Assembly: GCA_963204815.1 (NCBI GenBank)
Contig: CAUJHQ010000105.1
Span: forward strand, 1 to 64,000
Reading direction: 5' to 3'
Length of the DNA: 64,000 nt
From: Pseudomonadota bacterium
GTDB lineage: Bacteria; Pseudomonadota; Gammaproteobacteria; Burkholderiales; Burkholderiaceae_C
In this document: piece after piece, positions 8,595-17,775 of the stretch
Layout of the letters: the number at the start of each line of letters is the position of its first letter
Position numbering within the stretch: the first letter of the stretch is position 1
Notes under the pieces: model-generated
What the model was told of the DNA's origin: nothing
The model's database searches: none
Seen by the model: only the letters and a program-made list of their open reading frames with translations
Translations under genes and position numbers: made by a program

Positions 8595-9329
8595 TCAGAC
8601 CAGGCCTTGCTTGCTGGCGAGAACGGCCGCTTCGGCGCGGCTGGAGACGTTGAGCTTCTTGTAGATGGACTTGATGTGGTCGTTGACCGTGAACCACTTG
8701 ATGCCCATCAGACTCGCAATCTCCTTGATCGTGAACCCCTTGCTCAGGTAGGTCAGGACCTCGGTCTCGCGTGGCGTCAGGCGCTCGTGGTCGGGCGCCT
8801 TCTCGATCGGCACCGGCTTGCTGGTCGCGAAGCCGGTGGCGTTCATGAAGCCGGAATCCGGCGGGCCGTCGCCGGGGCTGCCGGAACGGAAGTGCGTGAG
8901 CAGGCGGCGCGCGATGGCGGGCGACAGCGGCGGCTGGCCGCGCACGATCTTCTGCAGTTCCTCGACCAGCACCTCGAAGCGATCTTCCTTCAGCAGGTAG
9001 CCGTCGGCGCCGCACTGCAGCGCGGGGAACAGGTGCTCGTCGTCGGAGTAGAGCGTGGTGACGATCTTCGTCGCCGGGTACTGCGCCAGTTCGGTCAGCA
9101 GTTCCATGCCGTTGCCGTCGGGCAGTTCGAGGTCGACGAGGATCAGCTTGAACGGGTCGACCCCGTGCAGCCCGGTCGGCCCGCCGGCGATCGCGATCTG
9201 CTTGCGCGCCGTCTCCAGGTCACCGGCCTCGGTGATGTGGTTGGCGTCGCTGAAGCTCTCGCGCACCACGCGGCACAGAAAGCTCCGGGCCACGGGGTTG
9301 TCTTCCAGGATCAGGACCTTGACGGTCAT
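8595..9329 (-). CDS. NarL/FixJ-family response regulator
   Basis: A 244-residue two-domain regulator. The receiver domain has acidic residues E9/D10, the phosphoacceptor D66 in L-V-D-L-E-L-P-D-G, and K in Y-L-L-K-E-D. The C-terminal LuxR-type helix-turn-helix begins with L-T-P-R-E-T-E-V-L near residue 180 and contains the recognition helix region T-V-N-D-H-I-K-S-I-Y-K-K-L. An unusual feature is an insertion of about 12 residues (G-G-P-T-G-L-H-G-V-D) between alpha-2 and the phosphorylation strand. It precedes the kinase gene in one transcription unit and is presumably its partner. Target genes are unknown; the adjacent quinone oxidoreductase upstream on the same strand is a possible one. Confidence 0.92.
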   Translation of the reverse strand: MTVKVLILEDNPVARSFLCRVVRESFSDANHITEAGDLETARKQIAIAGGPTGLHGVDPFKLILVDLELPDGNGMELLTELAQYPATKIVTTLYSDDEHLFPALQCGADGYLLKEDRFEVLVEELQKIVRGQPPLSPAIARRLLTHFRSGSPGDGPPDSGFMNATGFATSKPVPIEKAPDHERLTPRETEVLTYLSKGFTIKEIASLMGIKWFTVNDHIKSIYKKLNVSSRAEAAVLASKQGLV

Positions 9330-9381
9330 CGGCCGCTCCTCTTCTTCGCGTGCGCGATGCTAGCGCGTTCGCGGGGCGGAA

Positions 9382-10359
9382 TCAGCCGTTGACGAGCAGC
9401 ACCTTGCCCTGCACCTTTCGGGTGCCCATGCGGGCATACGCGGCGGGCAGTTCGGCCATCGGCAGCCGGCAGTCGATGACCGGCCGGATCTTGCCCTCGG
9501 CATACCACTGGGCCAGCTGCGCCAGGCCGGCGGCGCTGGCCTTGGGCTCGCGCTTGACGAAGTCGCCCCAGAAGACGCCGACGATCGAGGCGCCCTTCAG
9601 CAGCGCCAGGTTGAAGGGCAGTGCCGGGATGCCCCCGCCGGCGAAGCCGACGACGAGGTAGCGGCCGCGCCAGGCGATCGAGCGGAACGACGGCTCGGCG
9701 AGATCGCCGCCGACGGGGTCGTAGACGACGTCCGGGCCCTTGCCGCCGGTGAGCGACTTCAGCGCCTCGCGCAGGTTGGCGGTGCTGTAGTTGATGGTTG
9801 CATCGGCGCCCAGCGAGGTGCACAGCGCGCACTTCTCGTCGCTGGAGGCACCGGCAATCACGCGCGCGCCGGCCGCCTTCGCGATCTGCAGCGCCGCGGT
9901 GCCCACGCCGCCGGCCGCGCCGAGCACGAAGACCGTCTCGCCCGGCTTCAAGGCGGCGCGGTCCATCAGCGCGTGGTGCGAGGTGCCGTAGGTGAAGGCG
10001 AACGCGGCGCCGTCCTCGAGCGCGAAGCCGGGCGGCAGCGGGATCACGCGCGTGGCGTCGACGCAGGCGTGGGTGGCGAAGCCCCCGGTGCTGCCGATGG
10101 CGGCGACCGGCTGGCCCACCTTCAGGTGCGCGACGCCTTCGCCCACTGCATCGACGACGCCGGCGTACTCGGCGCCGGGCACGAAGGGCAGCTCGGGCTT
10201 GAACTGATACTTGCCCTCGACGATCAGCAGGTCGGGGAAGTTCAGGCTGGCCGCGCGCACCGCGATGCGCGCCTCGCCGGCCTTCGGCTCGGGCGTGGGC
10301 AGTTCGCGGTACTGCATCGCGCCGATGCCTTCGAGGGTCTCGCAGAGCCACGCTTTCAC
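9382..10359 (-). CDS. NADPH:quinone oxidoreductase family protein (MDR)
   Basis: A 325-residue quinone oxidoreductase/crotonyl-CoA-reductase-like MDR protein. It shows S-L-N-F-P-D-L-L near residue 37, [12 protein letters not shown] near residue 57, the coenzyme-binding [12 protein letters not shown] near residue 145, and a terminal G-K-V-L-L-V. I chose the GTG start at 10359 because AGGAG lies 5 nt upstream and the N-terminus (M-K-A-W) fits the family. The longer frame runs antisense across surE and is rejected. The gene is divergent from surE with only 78 nt between start codons. Physiological electron acceptor unknown. Confidence 0.9.
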   Translation of the reverse strand: MKAWLCETLEGIGAMQYRELPTPEPKAGEARIAVRAASLNFPDLLIVEGKYQFKPELPFVPGAEYAGVVDAVGEGVAHLKVGQPVAAIGSTGGFATHACVDATRVIPLPPGFALEDGAAFAFTYGTSHHALMDRAALKPGETVFVLGAAGGVGTAALQIAKAAGARVIAGASSDEKCALCTSLGADATINYSTANLREALKSLTGGKGPDVVYDPVGGDLAEPSFRSIAWRGRYLVVGFAGGGIPALPFNLALLKGASIVGVFWGDFVKREPKASAAGLAQLAQWYAEGKIRPVIDCRLPMAELPAAYARMGTRKVQGKVLLVNG

Positions 10360-10425
10360 TTTGTCTCCTTGTGTCGGCCTTTGCGCGACCTTTGTTGCAC
10401 GAAGGCTGCGCATGATACGGGTGCC

Positions 10426-10431
10426 TACAAT
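10426..10431 (+). promoter_or_regulatory. -10 element of surE; predicted leaderless start
   Basis: TACAAT (5 of 6 matches to TATAAT) ends 6 nt before the surE ATG, and the six intervening bases CGCGCG contain no Shine-Dalgarno sequence. Transcription normally starts about 6-8 nt after the hexamer, which would place +1 at or beside the ATG. No good -35 is visible at 16-18 nt. Confidence 0.55.
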
Positions 10432-10437
10432 CGCGCG

Positions 10438-11202
10438 ATGCGCATCCTCATCGCCAACGACGACGGTTATCTCGCTCCGGGCATCGCCGCGCTCGTGCGC
10501 GCGATGCAGGGCCTGGGCACCATCGACGTCATCGCCCCCGAGCAGAACGCCAGCGGCACTTCGAACGCGCTCACGCTGACGCGGCCGTTGTCGGTGTTCG
10601 AGGCGCGCGGCGAGCACGTGAAGGGCTTCCGCGTCGTCAACGGCACGCCGTCGGACTGCGTGCACGTGGCGCTCACCGGCCTGCTGGCGCAGCGGCCCGA
10701 CCTCGTGCTCTCGGGCATCAACAACGGCCCCAACATGGGCGACGACACGCTGTACTCGGGCACCGTGGCCGCCGCGATGGAGGGCTTCCTGTTCGGCGTG
10801 CCGTCGATCGCGTTCTCGCAGGCCGCGCACGGCTGGGCCCACCTCGATGCCGCCGCCGCCACCGCACGCGCCATCGTCGAGCAGGTGCTCGCCGCCGGGC
10901 TGCCGAAGGCGCCCTGGCTGCTCAACGTGAACATCCCGAACCGCGCCGATGCGGCGACGCTGCCGCGCCGCGTCACGCGGCTCGGCCGCCGGCATGCCAG
11001 CGAGCCCGTGATCGCGCAGACCAGCCCGCGCGGCGACCCGATCTACTGGATCGGCCCCGCCGGCGACGCGCGCGAGGCGGGCGAGGGCACCGATTTCCAT
11101 GCCGTCGCCAACGGCGCGGTGTCGATCACGCCGCTGCAGGTCGACCTGACCGACCACGCCGCGCTCGGCAACTGGGCCGGCGTCATCGGTCGCGGCGCAT
11201 GA
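10438..11202 (+). CDS. surE: 5'/3'-nucleotidase SurE
   Basis: A 254-residue stationary-phase survival nucleotidase. The N-terminal metal-binding N-D-D-G motif (D8, D9) and the conserved [17 protein letters not shown] and [10 protein letters not shown] blocks are all present, followed by the family's [10 protein letters not shown] segment. SurE removes phosphate from nucleoside monophosphates in the cytoplasm using a divalent metal. It heads the surE-pcm-nlpD-rpoS cluster, overlapping pcm by four bases. The ATG lies directly behind a -10-like box with no ribosome-binding site. The upstream open frame belongs to the opposite strand's gene. Confidence 0.97.
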   Translation: MRILIANDDGYLAPGIAALVRAMQGLGTIDVIAPEQNASGTSNALTLTRPLSVFEARGEHVKGFRVVNGTPSDCVHVALTGLLAQRPDLVLSGINNGPNMGDDTLYSGTVAAAMEGFLFGVPSIAFSQAAHGWAHLDAAAATARAIVEQVLAAGLPKAPWLLNVNIPNRADAATLPRRVTRLGRRHASEPVIAQTSPRGDPIYWIGPAGDAREAGEGTDFHAVANGAVSITPLQVDLTDHAALGNWAGVIGRGA

Positions 11203-12005
11203 CGCGCCCCGGCCCGCGCTTCCCGGTCGGCCTGGACCGGCTCAAGCCGGCCGCCCGCAGCCCGGACACCGAGGTGCTGCGCCCGCAGCGCCCGCTGCAC
11301 GAGGCGGCGCGCGACGCCGCGCGCCAGCAGGCGCCCAGCGGCCTGGGCCTGGACTCGCCCGCGGTGCGCGAGCGCATGGCCGCGCGGCTGCAGGCCGAGG
11401 GCCTGCGCTGCGAGCCGGTGCTGCGCGCGCTGGCCTCGGTGCCACGCCATCACTTCGTCGACAGCGCGCTCGCCACCCAGGCCTACGAGGACACGGCGCT
11501 GCCGATCGGCCACGGGCAGACGATCTCCAAGCCCTCGGTCGTCGGCCGCATGCTCGAGCTGCTGTTCGCGGGCGACTCCGCGCGCGCCGTCGGCCACCTG
11601 GGCCGCGTGCTCGAAATCGGCACCGGCTGCGGCTACCAGGCGGCGCTGCTGTCGCTGCTGGCGCGCCGCGTGGTGTCGATCGAACGGCTGCGTCCGCTGC
11701 ACGAGAAGGCGTGCGAGAACCTGGCCGGCTGGCGCGAGGGCGATCTGCGCCTGCTCTACGGCGACGGCCGCGCCGGCCATGCGCCCGGCGCGCCGTTCGA
11801 CAGCATCATCGCCGCTGCCGGCGGCGAAGCGCTGCCCGACGCCTGGACGGCACAGCTCGCCGAAGGCGGCCGTCTCGTCGCACCGATGCACGACGAACGC
11901 GCCGGCGGGCAGGTACTGGTCGTGGTCGACAAGCGCAACGGCATGTTGCACCGTCAGCAACTCGATGGCGTTCACTTCGTCCCCTTAAAATCCGGCATTG
12001 CATGA
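11199..12005 (+). CDS. pcm: Protein-L-isoaspartate O-methyltransferase
   Basis: A 268-residue PCMT, longer than the 208-residue E. coli enzyme because of an N-terminal extension of about 60 residues rich in Arg and Pro. The core has V-P-R-H-x-F-V-D near residue 80, the T-I-S-K-P motif, the SAM-binding [10 protein letters not shown] near residue 140, and Y-G-D-G-R-A-G towards the end. It methylates isoaspartyl residues in aged proteins to start their repair. It overlaps surE at its start and nlpD at its stop (ATGA), consistent with coupled translation in the stationary-phase cluster. A TTAAAAT sequence at 11985-11991 near its 3' end could be a -10 element for nlpD-rpoS. Confidence 0.96.
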   Translation: MTRPGPRFPVGLDRLKPAARSPDTEVLRPQRPLHEAARDAARQQAPSGLGLDSPAVRERMAARLQAEGLRCEPVLRALASVPRHHFVDSALATQAYEDTALPIGHGQTISKPSVVGRMLELLFAGDSARAVGHLGRVLEIGTGCGYQAALLSLLARRVVSIERLRPLHEKACENLAGWREGDLRLLYGDGRAGHAPGAPFDSIIAAAGGEALPDAWTAQLAEGGRLVAPMHDERAGGQVLVVVDKRNGMLHRQQLDGVHFVPLKSGIA

Positions 12006-12997
12006 CGACGCCCGAACTGCCCTCGATGCCCCTTCGCACGCCCGCTTCCACGCGGCCCTGGTCCGGCGTGGCCGCCGCGTTCGTGCTGTCGTGCCTGGCG
12101 GCGTGCAGCAGCATCTCGCACCGCGCCCCGGTCGAAGACCGCACGCCCGCCACGCGCGGCGGCGCCGTGGCCTCGGCCCCGCCGGCCGCCGCGACGGCCG
12201 CGGCATCGGCGCCGGAGGGCGTCGTGAAGGTGCCGCCGGGCGCCGAGAACGCCGGCAAGCCCGGCTACTACTCGGTGAAGGCGGGTGACACGCTGATCCG
12301 CGTCGGCCTCGAGAACGGCCAGAACTGGCGCGACATCCAGCGCTGGAACAACCTCGACAACCCGAACTCGCTCGAAGTCGGCCAGGTGCTGCGCGTGGTG
12401 CCGCCGGCGCCCGTGGTGGCCGCGGCCGCCACGCCGGCGCTCGACCCGAATGCGCCGACCACGCGTCCGGTGGCACCGGCCGGCCGCGTCGAAGCACGCC
12501 CGCTCGGCGCCGCCGCCACGCCGGCGCCCGCGCCCGCGCAGGCACCGAGCGCCGCGCCTGGCACGGCCACCACCGCGCCGAGCGCGACGCCCGCGCCGCC
12601 GGCCGCGCCTGCCGCGCGCGACCCCGATGAAGACATCGGCTGGGCCTGGCCCGCCACCGGCCAGGTGATCGGCGGCTTCGACGAGAACCGCACCAAGGGC
12701 CTGCAGATCGGCGGCAAGGCCGGCGACGCCGTGCTCGCGGCGGCCGATGGGCGCGTCGTCTACGCAGGTTCCGGCCTGCGTGGCTACGGTAACCTCATCA
12801 TCGTCAAGCACAACAACACCTTCCTCAGCGCCTACGCGCACAATCAGACCCTGCTCGTGAAGGAGGATCAGGTCGTGCGCCGTGGCCAGAAGATCGCCGA
12901 GATGGGGGCCAGCGACGCCGATCGCGTGCAGCTGCATTTCGAGATCCGCCGCCAGGGCAAGCCGGTCGATCCGGCGAAGCTGCTGCCGTCCCGGTAG
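12002..12997 (+). CDS. nlpD: NlpD-like lipoprotein with LysM and degenerate M23 (LytM) domain
   Basis: A 331-residue outer-envelope lipoprotein. A signal peptide ends in the lipobox L-A-A-C near residue 34. A LysM domain ([10 protein letters not shown] to V-L-R-V-V) lies near residues 87-138. A long Ala/Pro linker follows, then the M23-like fold from about residue 215. The first metal-binding position of active LytM enzymes is replaced (K-G-L-Q instead of a metal-binding H/D pattern), whereas the later L-H-F-E-I is kept. It therefore probably activates an amidase rather than cutting peptidoglycan, as known for NlpD/EnvC. ATG 12002 overlaps the pcm stop. In gammaproteobacteria the main rpoS promoter lies within nlpD. 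Confidence 0.93.
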   Translation: MTTPELPSMPLRTPASTRPWSGVAAAFVLSCLAACSSISHRAPVEDRTPATRGGAVASAPPAAATAAASAPEGVVKVPPGAENAGKPGYYSVKAGDTLIRVGLENGQNWRDIQRWNNLDNPNSLEVGQVLRVVPPAPVVAAAATPALDPNAPTTRPVAPAGRVEARPLGAAATPAPAPAQAPSAAPGTATTAPSATPAPPAAPAARDPDEDIGWAWPATGQVIGGFDENRTKGLQIGGKAGDAVLAAADGRVVYAGSGLRGYGNLIIVKHNNTFLSAYAHNQTLLVKEDQVVRRGQKIAEMGASDADRVQLHFEIRRQGKPVDPAKLLPSR

Positions 12998-13020
12998 CGG
13001 CGCGGAATGCGTGGCCCGGC

Positions 13021-14055
13021 ATGGTCAAGCGGCGCGAAGCGCAACGCGACCATGCGAACGGAAGCGTGCTGCCGCCCGGCGCCTTCGCTGCGCTTTCTTC
13101 AGACGAACGCGCCACCGAACACGACGCCGAAGCCGAGCCTGACGGCAGTGCGCTGACCGACGCCGAGGAGATGCCGCCCGAAGCGGCCGCCCTCGACGCC
13201 GACGTCGACCTCGGCGACACGCTGCAGAGCTACCTGCGCGACATCCGCCGCGCGCCGCTGCTGTCGGCCCAGGAAGAGCAGGCCACCGCCACGCGCGCGC
13301 GCGCCGGCGATTTCGCGGCGCGCCAGCAGATGATCGAGCGCAACCTGCGGCTGGTCGTGAGCATCGCCAAGCACTACGTGGGTCGCGGGCTGCCGATGAT
13401 CGACCTCATCGAGGAAGGCAACCTCGGCCTGATGCACGCGACGAGCAAGTTCGAGCCCGAGCGTGGCTTCCGCTTCTCCACCTATGCCTCGTGGTGGATC
13501 CGGCAGAGCATCGAGCGGGCCATCATGCACCAGGCGCGTTTGATCCGGCTGCCGGTGCACGTGGTGCGCGAGCTCAACCAGGTGCTGAAGGCGCGCCGCG
13601 CGCTCGAAACCCGGCAGCGCCAGGCTGCCGACGGCGAACGCCCGGCCGGTGTCGACGAGATCGCGCGCGAACTCGGCCGGCCGGCGCATGAGGTGGCCGC
13701 ACTGCTGAAGCTGGCCGAGCAGCCTTCGTCGCTGGACACGCCGCTGGAACGCGACGGCGGCGAGTCGATGCTCGACACGGTGGCCGACGAGCAGACGCTC
13801 GACCCGCTGGGCACGACGCTCAGCCACGAGGCGCAGCGCCTGCTGGAGCGCGGCCTGTCGGAGCTGAACGAGCGCGAGCGCGAGGTGCTCGCCGGCCGCT
13901 ACGGCCTGCACGACCGCGAGCCCGAGACGCTGGAGGACCTGGCCGCGCGGCTGGGGCTGACGCGCGAGCGCATCCGGCAGATCCAGAACGAGTCGCTGCT
14001 GAAGCTCAAGCGCCGCATGGCGCAGCGCGGCGTCGACCGCGACTCGCTCTTCTAA
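13021..14055 (+). CDS. rpoS: RNA polymerase sigma factor RpoS
   Basis: A 344-residue sigma-70-family factor. A variable acidic N-terminus (residues 1-62) precedes region 1.2/2.1 ([10 protein letters not shown]). Region 2 carries [11 protein letters not shown] and [11 protein letters not shown]. Region 3 and then region 4.2 end in the helix-turn-helix [12 protein letters not shown]. Length and position directly after nlpD identify it as the general-stress/stationary sigma factor rather than RpoD, which is much longer. It starts 23 nt after nlpD with no strong Shine-Dalgarno sequence, so expression may depend on readthrough from nlpD or a promoter inside it. Confidence 0.96.
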   Translation: MVKRREAQRDHANGSVLPPGAFAALSSDERATEHDAEAEPDGSALTDAEEMPPEAAALDADVDLGDTLQSYLRDIRRAPLLSAQEEQATATRARAGDFAARQQMIERNLRLVVSIAKHYVGRGLPMIDLIEEGNLGLMHATSKFEPERGFRFSTYASWWIRQSIERAIMHQARLIRLPVHVVRELNQVLKARRALETRQRQAADGERPAGVDEIARELGRPAHEVAALLKLAEQPSSLDTPLERDGGESMLDTVADEQTLDPLGTTLSHEAQRLLERGLSELNEREREVLAGRYGLHDREPETLEDLAARLGLTRERIRQIQNESLLKLKRRMAQRGVDRDSLF

Positions 14056-14152
14056 CCTCCCGGTTCGGGTGGGCCTCCGCGTTTCCGAGAGGTGAAACGG
14101 TGCGGGTGCGCCGCTAGCATCCGCCCGACTCGAAGCTACCACCGGAGGCGCC

Positions 14153-15028
14153 TTGCAGTTTGTGCAGCTCGTGATCAGCGGCGTCGCACAGGGCTGCATC
14201 TATGGCCTCATCGCGCTCGGCTTCGTGCTGATCTACAAGGCCACCGAGACCGTCAGCTTCGCCCAGGGGGAACTGATGATGCTCGGTGCGTTCTGCGGTC
14301 TCGCGCTGCTGACGATGCTGGGCTTCCCGTACTGGCTGTCGGTCCCCTGCGCGGTGCTGGCCATGGCGCTGTTCGGCTTCGGCGTCGAGCGGCTCGTCAT
14401 CCGGCCCATCCTCGGCCAGCCGGCGTTCAGCATCGTCATGCTGACCATCGGCCTGGGCTACGTGGCACGCGGCCTGGTGACGATGATCCCGGCCATCGGC
14501 ACCGAGACGCACACGCTGCCGGTGCCCTACAAGGACGGCGTCTGGAAGCTCGGCACACTGGTGCTCAACGTGGAGCAGATGGCCGTCATCGCCGCCACCG
14601 GGGTACTGTGCGCGGCGCTCTACGCGCTGTTCCGCTTCACCAAGCTGGGCATCGCGATGCAGGCCGCCTCTCAGAACCAGCTCGCCGCCTACTACATGGG
14701 CATCCCGGTGCAGCACCTCAACGGCCTGGTGTGGGGGCTGGCGGCCGGCGTCGCGGCGATCGCCGGCCTGCTGCTCGCGCCCATCACCTTCGTGCACGCG
14801 AACATGGGCTTCATCGGCCTGAAGGCCTTCCCGGCCGCGGTGGTGGGCGGCTTCGGCAGCCTGCCCGGCGCCATCGTCGGGGGGCTCGTCATCGGCGTCG
14901 TCGAGGCGCTGTCGGGCTTCTACCTGCCCGAAGGCTTCAAGGACATCGCGGCCTATGTCGTCGTGCTGCTGATGCTGATGGTGCGCCCGAACGGGCTGTT
15001 CGGCGAAACACTGCGCAAGAAGGTCTGA
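14153..15028 (+). CDS. livH: Branched-chain amino acid-type ABC transporter permease (LivH)
   Basis: A 291-residue inner-membrane permease with about eight hydrophobic helices. The start is a TTG at 14153 preceded by a strong GGAGG 5 nt upstream; it gives the family N-terminus Q-F-x-Q-L-V-I-S-G-V-A-Q-G-C-I-Y-G-L. The conserved E-A-A-S-Q-N-like coupling segment appears as Q-A-A-S-Q-N near residue 170, and G-G-F-G-S-L-P-G-A-I-V-G-G lies near residue 237. It is the first gene of the six-gene transporter cluster. The cargo may not be leucine/valine: such cassettes with an acyl-CoA ligase can also import aromatic or other carboxylates. Confidence 0.92.
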   Translation: MQFVQLVISGVAQGCIYGLIALGFVLIYKATETVSFAQGELMMLGAFCGLALLTMLGFPYWLSVPCAVLAMALFGFGVERLVIRPILGQPAFSIVMLTIGLGYVARGLVTMIPAIGTETHTLPVPYKDGVWKLGTLVLNVEQMAVIAATGVLCAALYALFRFTKLGIAMQAASQNQLAAYYMGIPVQHLNGLVWGLAAGVAAIAGLLLAPITFVHANMGFIGLKAFPAAVVGGFGSLPGAIVGGLVIGVVEALSGFYLPEGFKDIAAYVVVLLMLMVRPNGLFGETLRKKV

Positions 15029-15038
15029 GGGCGGAACC

Positions 15039-16115
15039 ATGCGCTTCATCTTCAAGACCGCCTACGAGCAGGACATCCGGCTCGCCAAGCACGAAGGCCA
15101 CGTGTTCTGGTACGCCGTGCTCGGGCTCCTGCTGGCCGCCGCGCCGTGGCTGCTGCCCGAGTACTGGCTGGCGCAGCTGACCTTCGTGCTGATCTACGCG
15201 GTGGTCGGCCTCGGGCTGATGCTGCTGGCCGGCTTCACGGGGCTGTTCTCGATCGGCCACGCGGCTTTCCTGGGCGTCGGCGCGTACACGCAGGCGGTGC
15301 TGACCAATGCCGGCTGGCCGTTCCCGCTGGCGCTGGCGGTGGCGGGCATGCTGTCGGCGCTGGTCGGCGTCGTCGTCGGGCTGCCGGCGCTGCGCGTGAA
15401 GGGCATCTACCTCGGCATCGCGACGCTGGCCTTCGGCTTCATCGTCGAAGAGGTGCTGGCGCGCTGGGAGTCGGTCACCGGCGGCAATGCCGGTCTGCAC
15501 GTGAAGAGCCCGGCCATCGGCGGCTGGCAGCTCGACAGCGGCGAGGAGTTCTACTTCCTGTGCCTGGTGGTGGCCGTGGTCGCCACGCTGGGCATCGTGA
15601 ACCTGCTGCGCTCGCCGACCGGGCGCGCGTTCGTCGCCATCCGCGACAGCGAGATCAGCGCGCAGAGCATGGGCATCCACCTGGCGCGCTACAAGACGCT
15701 GTCGTTCGCGGTCTCGGCGGCGCTCGCCGGGCTGGGAGGCGCGCTGTACGCGCACAAGATCAAGTTCCTGAGCCCGGACCAGTTCAACATCGTACAGAGC
15801 ATCGACCTGCTGCTGATGGTGGTGATCGGCGGCCTCGGCTCGGTGCACGGCGCGTTCCTGGGCGCGATCTTCCTGATCACGATGCCGCAGGTCATCTCGC
15901 TCGGCAAGGACGTGCTGCCGCCGGCCATCGGCCAGGCGCCTGGCCTGCAGAGCGTGGTCTACGGCGCGGTGCTGATCGCCTTCGTGCTGTTCGAGCCGCT
16001 CGGGCTGTACGGGCGCTGGCTGAAGATCCGCACCTTCTTCTCGATGTTCCCCTTCTACCGTCGCGGCATGTTCAAGCGGCAGAAGTCGTTCCAGAAGTCC
16101 GATCGGCTGCGATGA
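15039..16115 (+). CDS. livM: Branched-chain amino acid-type ABC transporter permease (LivM)
   Basis: A 358-residue permease with about nine membrane helices. Typical LivM blocks include L-L-A-G-F-T-G-L-F-S-I-G-H-A-A-F near residue 65, a large loop at about 150-180, the cytoplasmic coupling motif F-V-A-I-R-D-S-E near residue 197, and G-G-L-G-S-V-H-G near residue 265. An N-terminal stretch of about 25 charged residues precedes the first helix. It begins 10 nt after livH with a GGCGGAACC leader. It is separated from livG by a two-hairpin repeat rather than by the usual short spacer, which could lower downstream expression or stabilise the upstream mRNA. Confidence 0.93.
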   Translation: MRFIFKTAYEQDIRLAKHEGHVFWYAVLGLLLAAAPWLLPEYWLAQLTFVLIYAVVGLGLMLLAGFTGLFSIGHAAFLGVGAYTQAVLTNAGWPFPLALAVAGMLSALVGVVVGLPALRVKGIYLGIATLAFGFIVEEVLARWESVTGGNAGLHVKSPAIGGWQLDSGEEFYFLCLVVAVVATLGIVNLLRSPTGRAFVAIRDSEISAQSMGIHLARYKTLSFAVSAALAGLGGALYAHKIKFLSPDQFNIVQSIDLLLMVVIGGLGSVHGAFLGAIFLITMPQVISLGKDVLPPAIGQAPGLQSVVYGAVLIAFVLFEPLGLYGRWLKIRTFFSMFPFYRRGMFKRQKSFQKSDRLR

Positions 16116-16118
16116 TCT

Positions 16119-16188
16119 GGCCCCCACGCTCCCTTCGTTCGCTGCCCCCCGCGGGGGCGCATGGCCGCCTTGGGGCGGCCCGGCGCCG
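16119..16188 (+). repeat. Two-hairpin GC-rich intergenic repeat, copy 1
   Basis: This element lies between the livM stop and livG start. It contains [16 protein letters not shown] complementarity around 16145-16157 and a stem GGCCGCC (16163-16169) / GGCGGCC (16174-16180) with a four-base loop. It shares its order of blocks (CCCCC..GCT, a T/C-G-rich CGTTCGCTG stretch, C5/G5 hairpin, GGCGGCCCGGC) with the element at 63038-63109. REP-like elements of this appearance are, to my recollection, frequent in Burkholderiales genomes. Confidence 0.65.
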
Positions 16189-16191
16189 GCC

Positions 16192-16989
16192 ATGAGCGAC
16201 ATCCTTCTCAGCGCCAAGGACATCGGCGTGCGCTTCGGCGGCGTCGTCGCGGTCAACAAGGTCAGCTTCGACGTGAAGCAGGGCGAGGTCTTCACGCTCA
16301 TCGGCCCGAACGGTGCCGGCAAGACCACGGTGTTCAACCTGATCAGCCGGATCTACACGCCGACCTCGGGCGCGATCAGCTTCGGCGGGCGCGACCTGCT
16401 GGCCTGCGCGCCGCACGAGGTGGCGGCGCTGGGCATCGCGCGCACCTTCCAGAACATCGAGCTGTTCGAGCACGCCAGCGTGCTGCAGAACCTGCTGATC
16501 GGCCGCCACACGCACCGCGGCACCGGCTTCCTGGACGACCTGTTCTTCACCGGCAAGGCGCGCCGCGCGGCGCTGGCGGCGCGCGAGAAGGTCGAGCACG
16601 TGATCGACTTCCTCGACCTTCAGCGCTACCGCGACACGCTGATCGCCGGCCTGCCGTACGGCGTGCGCAAGGTGGTCGAGATGGCGCGCGCGCTGTGCTG
16701 CGAACCGAAGCTGCTGCTGCTGGACGAACCGTCGTCGGGCCTCAACGTCGAGGAGACCGAGGACATGGTCTGGTGGATCGACGACATCCGGCGCGAGATG
16801 GGCATCACGGTGCTGATGGTCGAACACGACATGTCGCTCGTCAGCAAGGTCAGCGACCGCGTGCTGGCGATGAACCAGGGCGAGGTGCTGGCGTTGGGCT
16901 CGCCGGCCGAGGTGCAGGCGCACCCGGGCGTGATCGAGGCCTACCTGGGCTCTTCCGGCGACCTGTCGAGCCTGAGGCGCGCGCCATGA
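16192..16989 (+). CDS. livG: Branched-chain amino acid-type ABC transporter ATP-binding protein (LivG)
   Basis: A 265-residue ATPase. It has Walker A G-P-N-G-A-G-K-T-T near residue 38, a Q-loop in A-R-T-F-Q-N-I-E, a family-typical degenerate signature (L-P-Y-G-V-R-K in place of L-S-G-G-Q), Walker B L-L-L-L-D-E-P near residue 178, and the switch His in V-E-H-D-M. It pairs with LivF to drive the LivHM channel at the inner membrane. The start ATG follows the intergenic repeat, and the stop overlaps the livF start by four bases. The ORF contains the L-N-V-E-E-T-E-D block common to LivG. Confidence 0.95.
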   Translation: MSDILLSAKDIGVRFGGVVAVNKVSFDVKQGEVFTLIGPNGAGKTTVFNLISRIYTPTSGAISFGGRDLLACAPHEVAALGIARTFQNIELFEHASVLQNLLIGRHTHRGTGFLDDLFFTGKARRAALAAREKVEHVIDFLDLQRYRDTLIAGLPYGVRKVVEMARALCCEPKLLLLDEPSSGLNVEETEDMVWWIDDIRREMGITVLMVEHDMSLVSKVSDRVLAMNQGEVLALGSPAEVQAHPGVIEAYLGSSGDLSSLRRAP

Positions 16990-17768
16990 GCACGGTCGCC
17001 GACGACGTTCTCGTGCTGTCGAACGTGGAAAGCGCCTATGGCCCCATCCGCGCGATCCGCGGCGTCAGCCTGAAGGTGAAGCAGGGCCAGATCGCCACCG
17101 TGCTGGGCAGCAACGGCGCCGGCAAGACGACGATCCTGAAGACCATCTCCGGCATCCTGGACCCGCGCCGCGGCAGCGTGCACTTCAAGGGCCAGGACAT
17201 CACCGCCGTCGACCCGGCGAAGATCGTGCGGCTGGGCCTGTCGCACGTGCCCGAAGGGCGCGAGGTCTTCCCGCTGCTCAGCGTGCACGACAACCTGCTG
17301 ATGGGCGCCTACACGCGCAGCGACCGCGACGCGGTGGCGCGCGACATCGAGCGCGCCTTCGCCTACTTCCCGATCCTGAAGGAACGCGAGCGGCAGGACG
17401 CGGGCCTGCTGTCCGGCGGCCAGCAGCAGATGCTGGCGATCGCGCGCGCGCTGGTGGCGGCGCCGGAGATGATCCTGCTCGACGAGCCGAGCCTGGGCCT
17501 GAGCCCGAAGCTCACGCGCGAGATCTTCGAGATCGTGGTGCGCATCAACCGCGAGCGCGGCACGACCATCCTCGTCGTCGAGCAGAACGCCAACATGGCG
17601 CTCAACGCGGCCGACCACGGTTACGTGCTCGAGAACGGCCGCATCGTGCTGGAAGACAGCTGCGCCGCGCTGCGCGAGAAGGACGACGTGAAGGAGTTCT
17701 ACCTCGGCATGAAGGACGCCGGCGTGCGCGGCGAGCGGCGCTGGAAGAAGAAGAAGACGTGGAGGTGA
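16986..17768 (+). CDS. livF: Branched-chain amino acid-type ABC transporter ATP-binding protein (LivF)
   Basis: A 260-residue ATPase with Walker A G-S-N-G-A-G-K-T-T near residue 42, the Y-G-P-I-R-A-I N-terminal motif, the signature L-S-G-G-Q-Q-Q-M-L near residue 143, Walker B M-I-L-L-D-E-P-S-L-G-L, and the H-loop equivalent V-V-E-Q-N. The C-terminus ends in a run of basic residues (R-R-W-K-K-K-K). ATG 16986 overlaps the livG stop; the gene ends 7 nt before the acyl-CoA ligase. LivF is the second nucleotide-binding subunit of the transporter. Confidence 0.95.
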   Translation: MSTVADDVLVLSNVESAYGPIRAIRGVSLKVKQGQIATVLGSNGAGKTTILKTISGILDPRRGSVHFKGQDITAVDPAKIVRLGLSHVPEGREVFPLLSVHDNLLMGAYTRSDRDAVARDIERAFAYFPILKERERQDAGLLSGGQQQMLAIARALVAAPEMILLDEPSLGLSPKLTREIFEIVVRINRERGTTILVVEQNANMALNAADHGYVLENGRIVLEDSCAALREKDDVKEFYLGMKDAGVRGERRWKKKKTWR

Positions 17769-17775
17769 GCTGACG

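Noticed and set aside
13998-14152. Possible small RNA or tRNA between rpoS and livH
   Set aside because: Only weak stems are present; the stretch mainly provides the GGAGG for the TTG start of livH.
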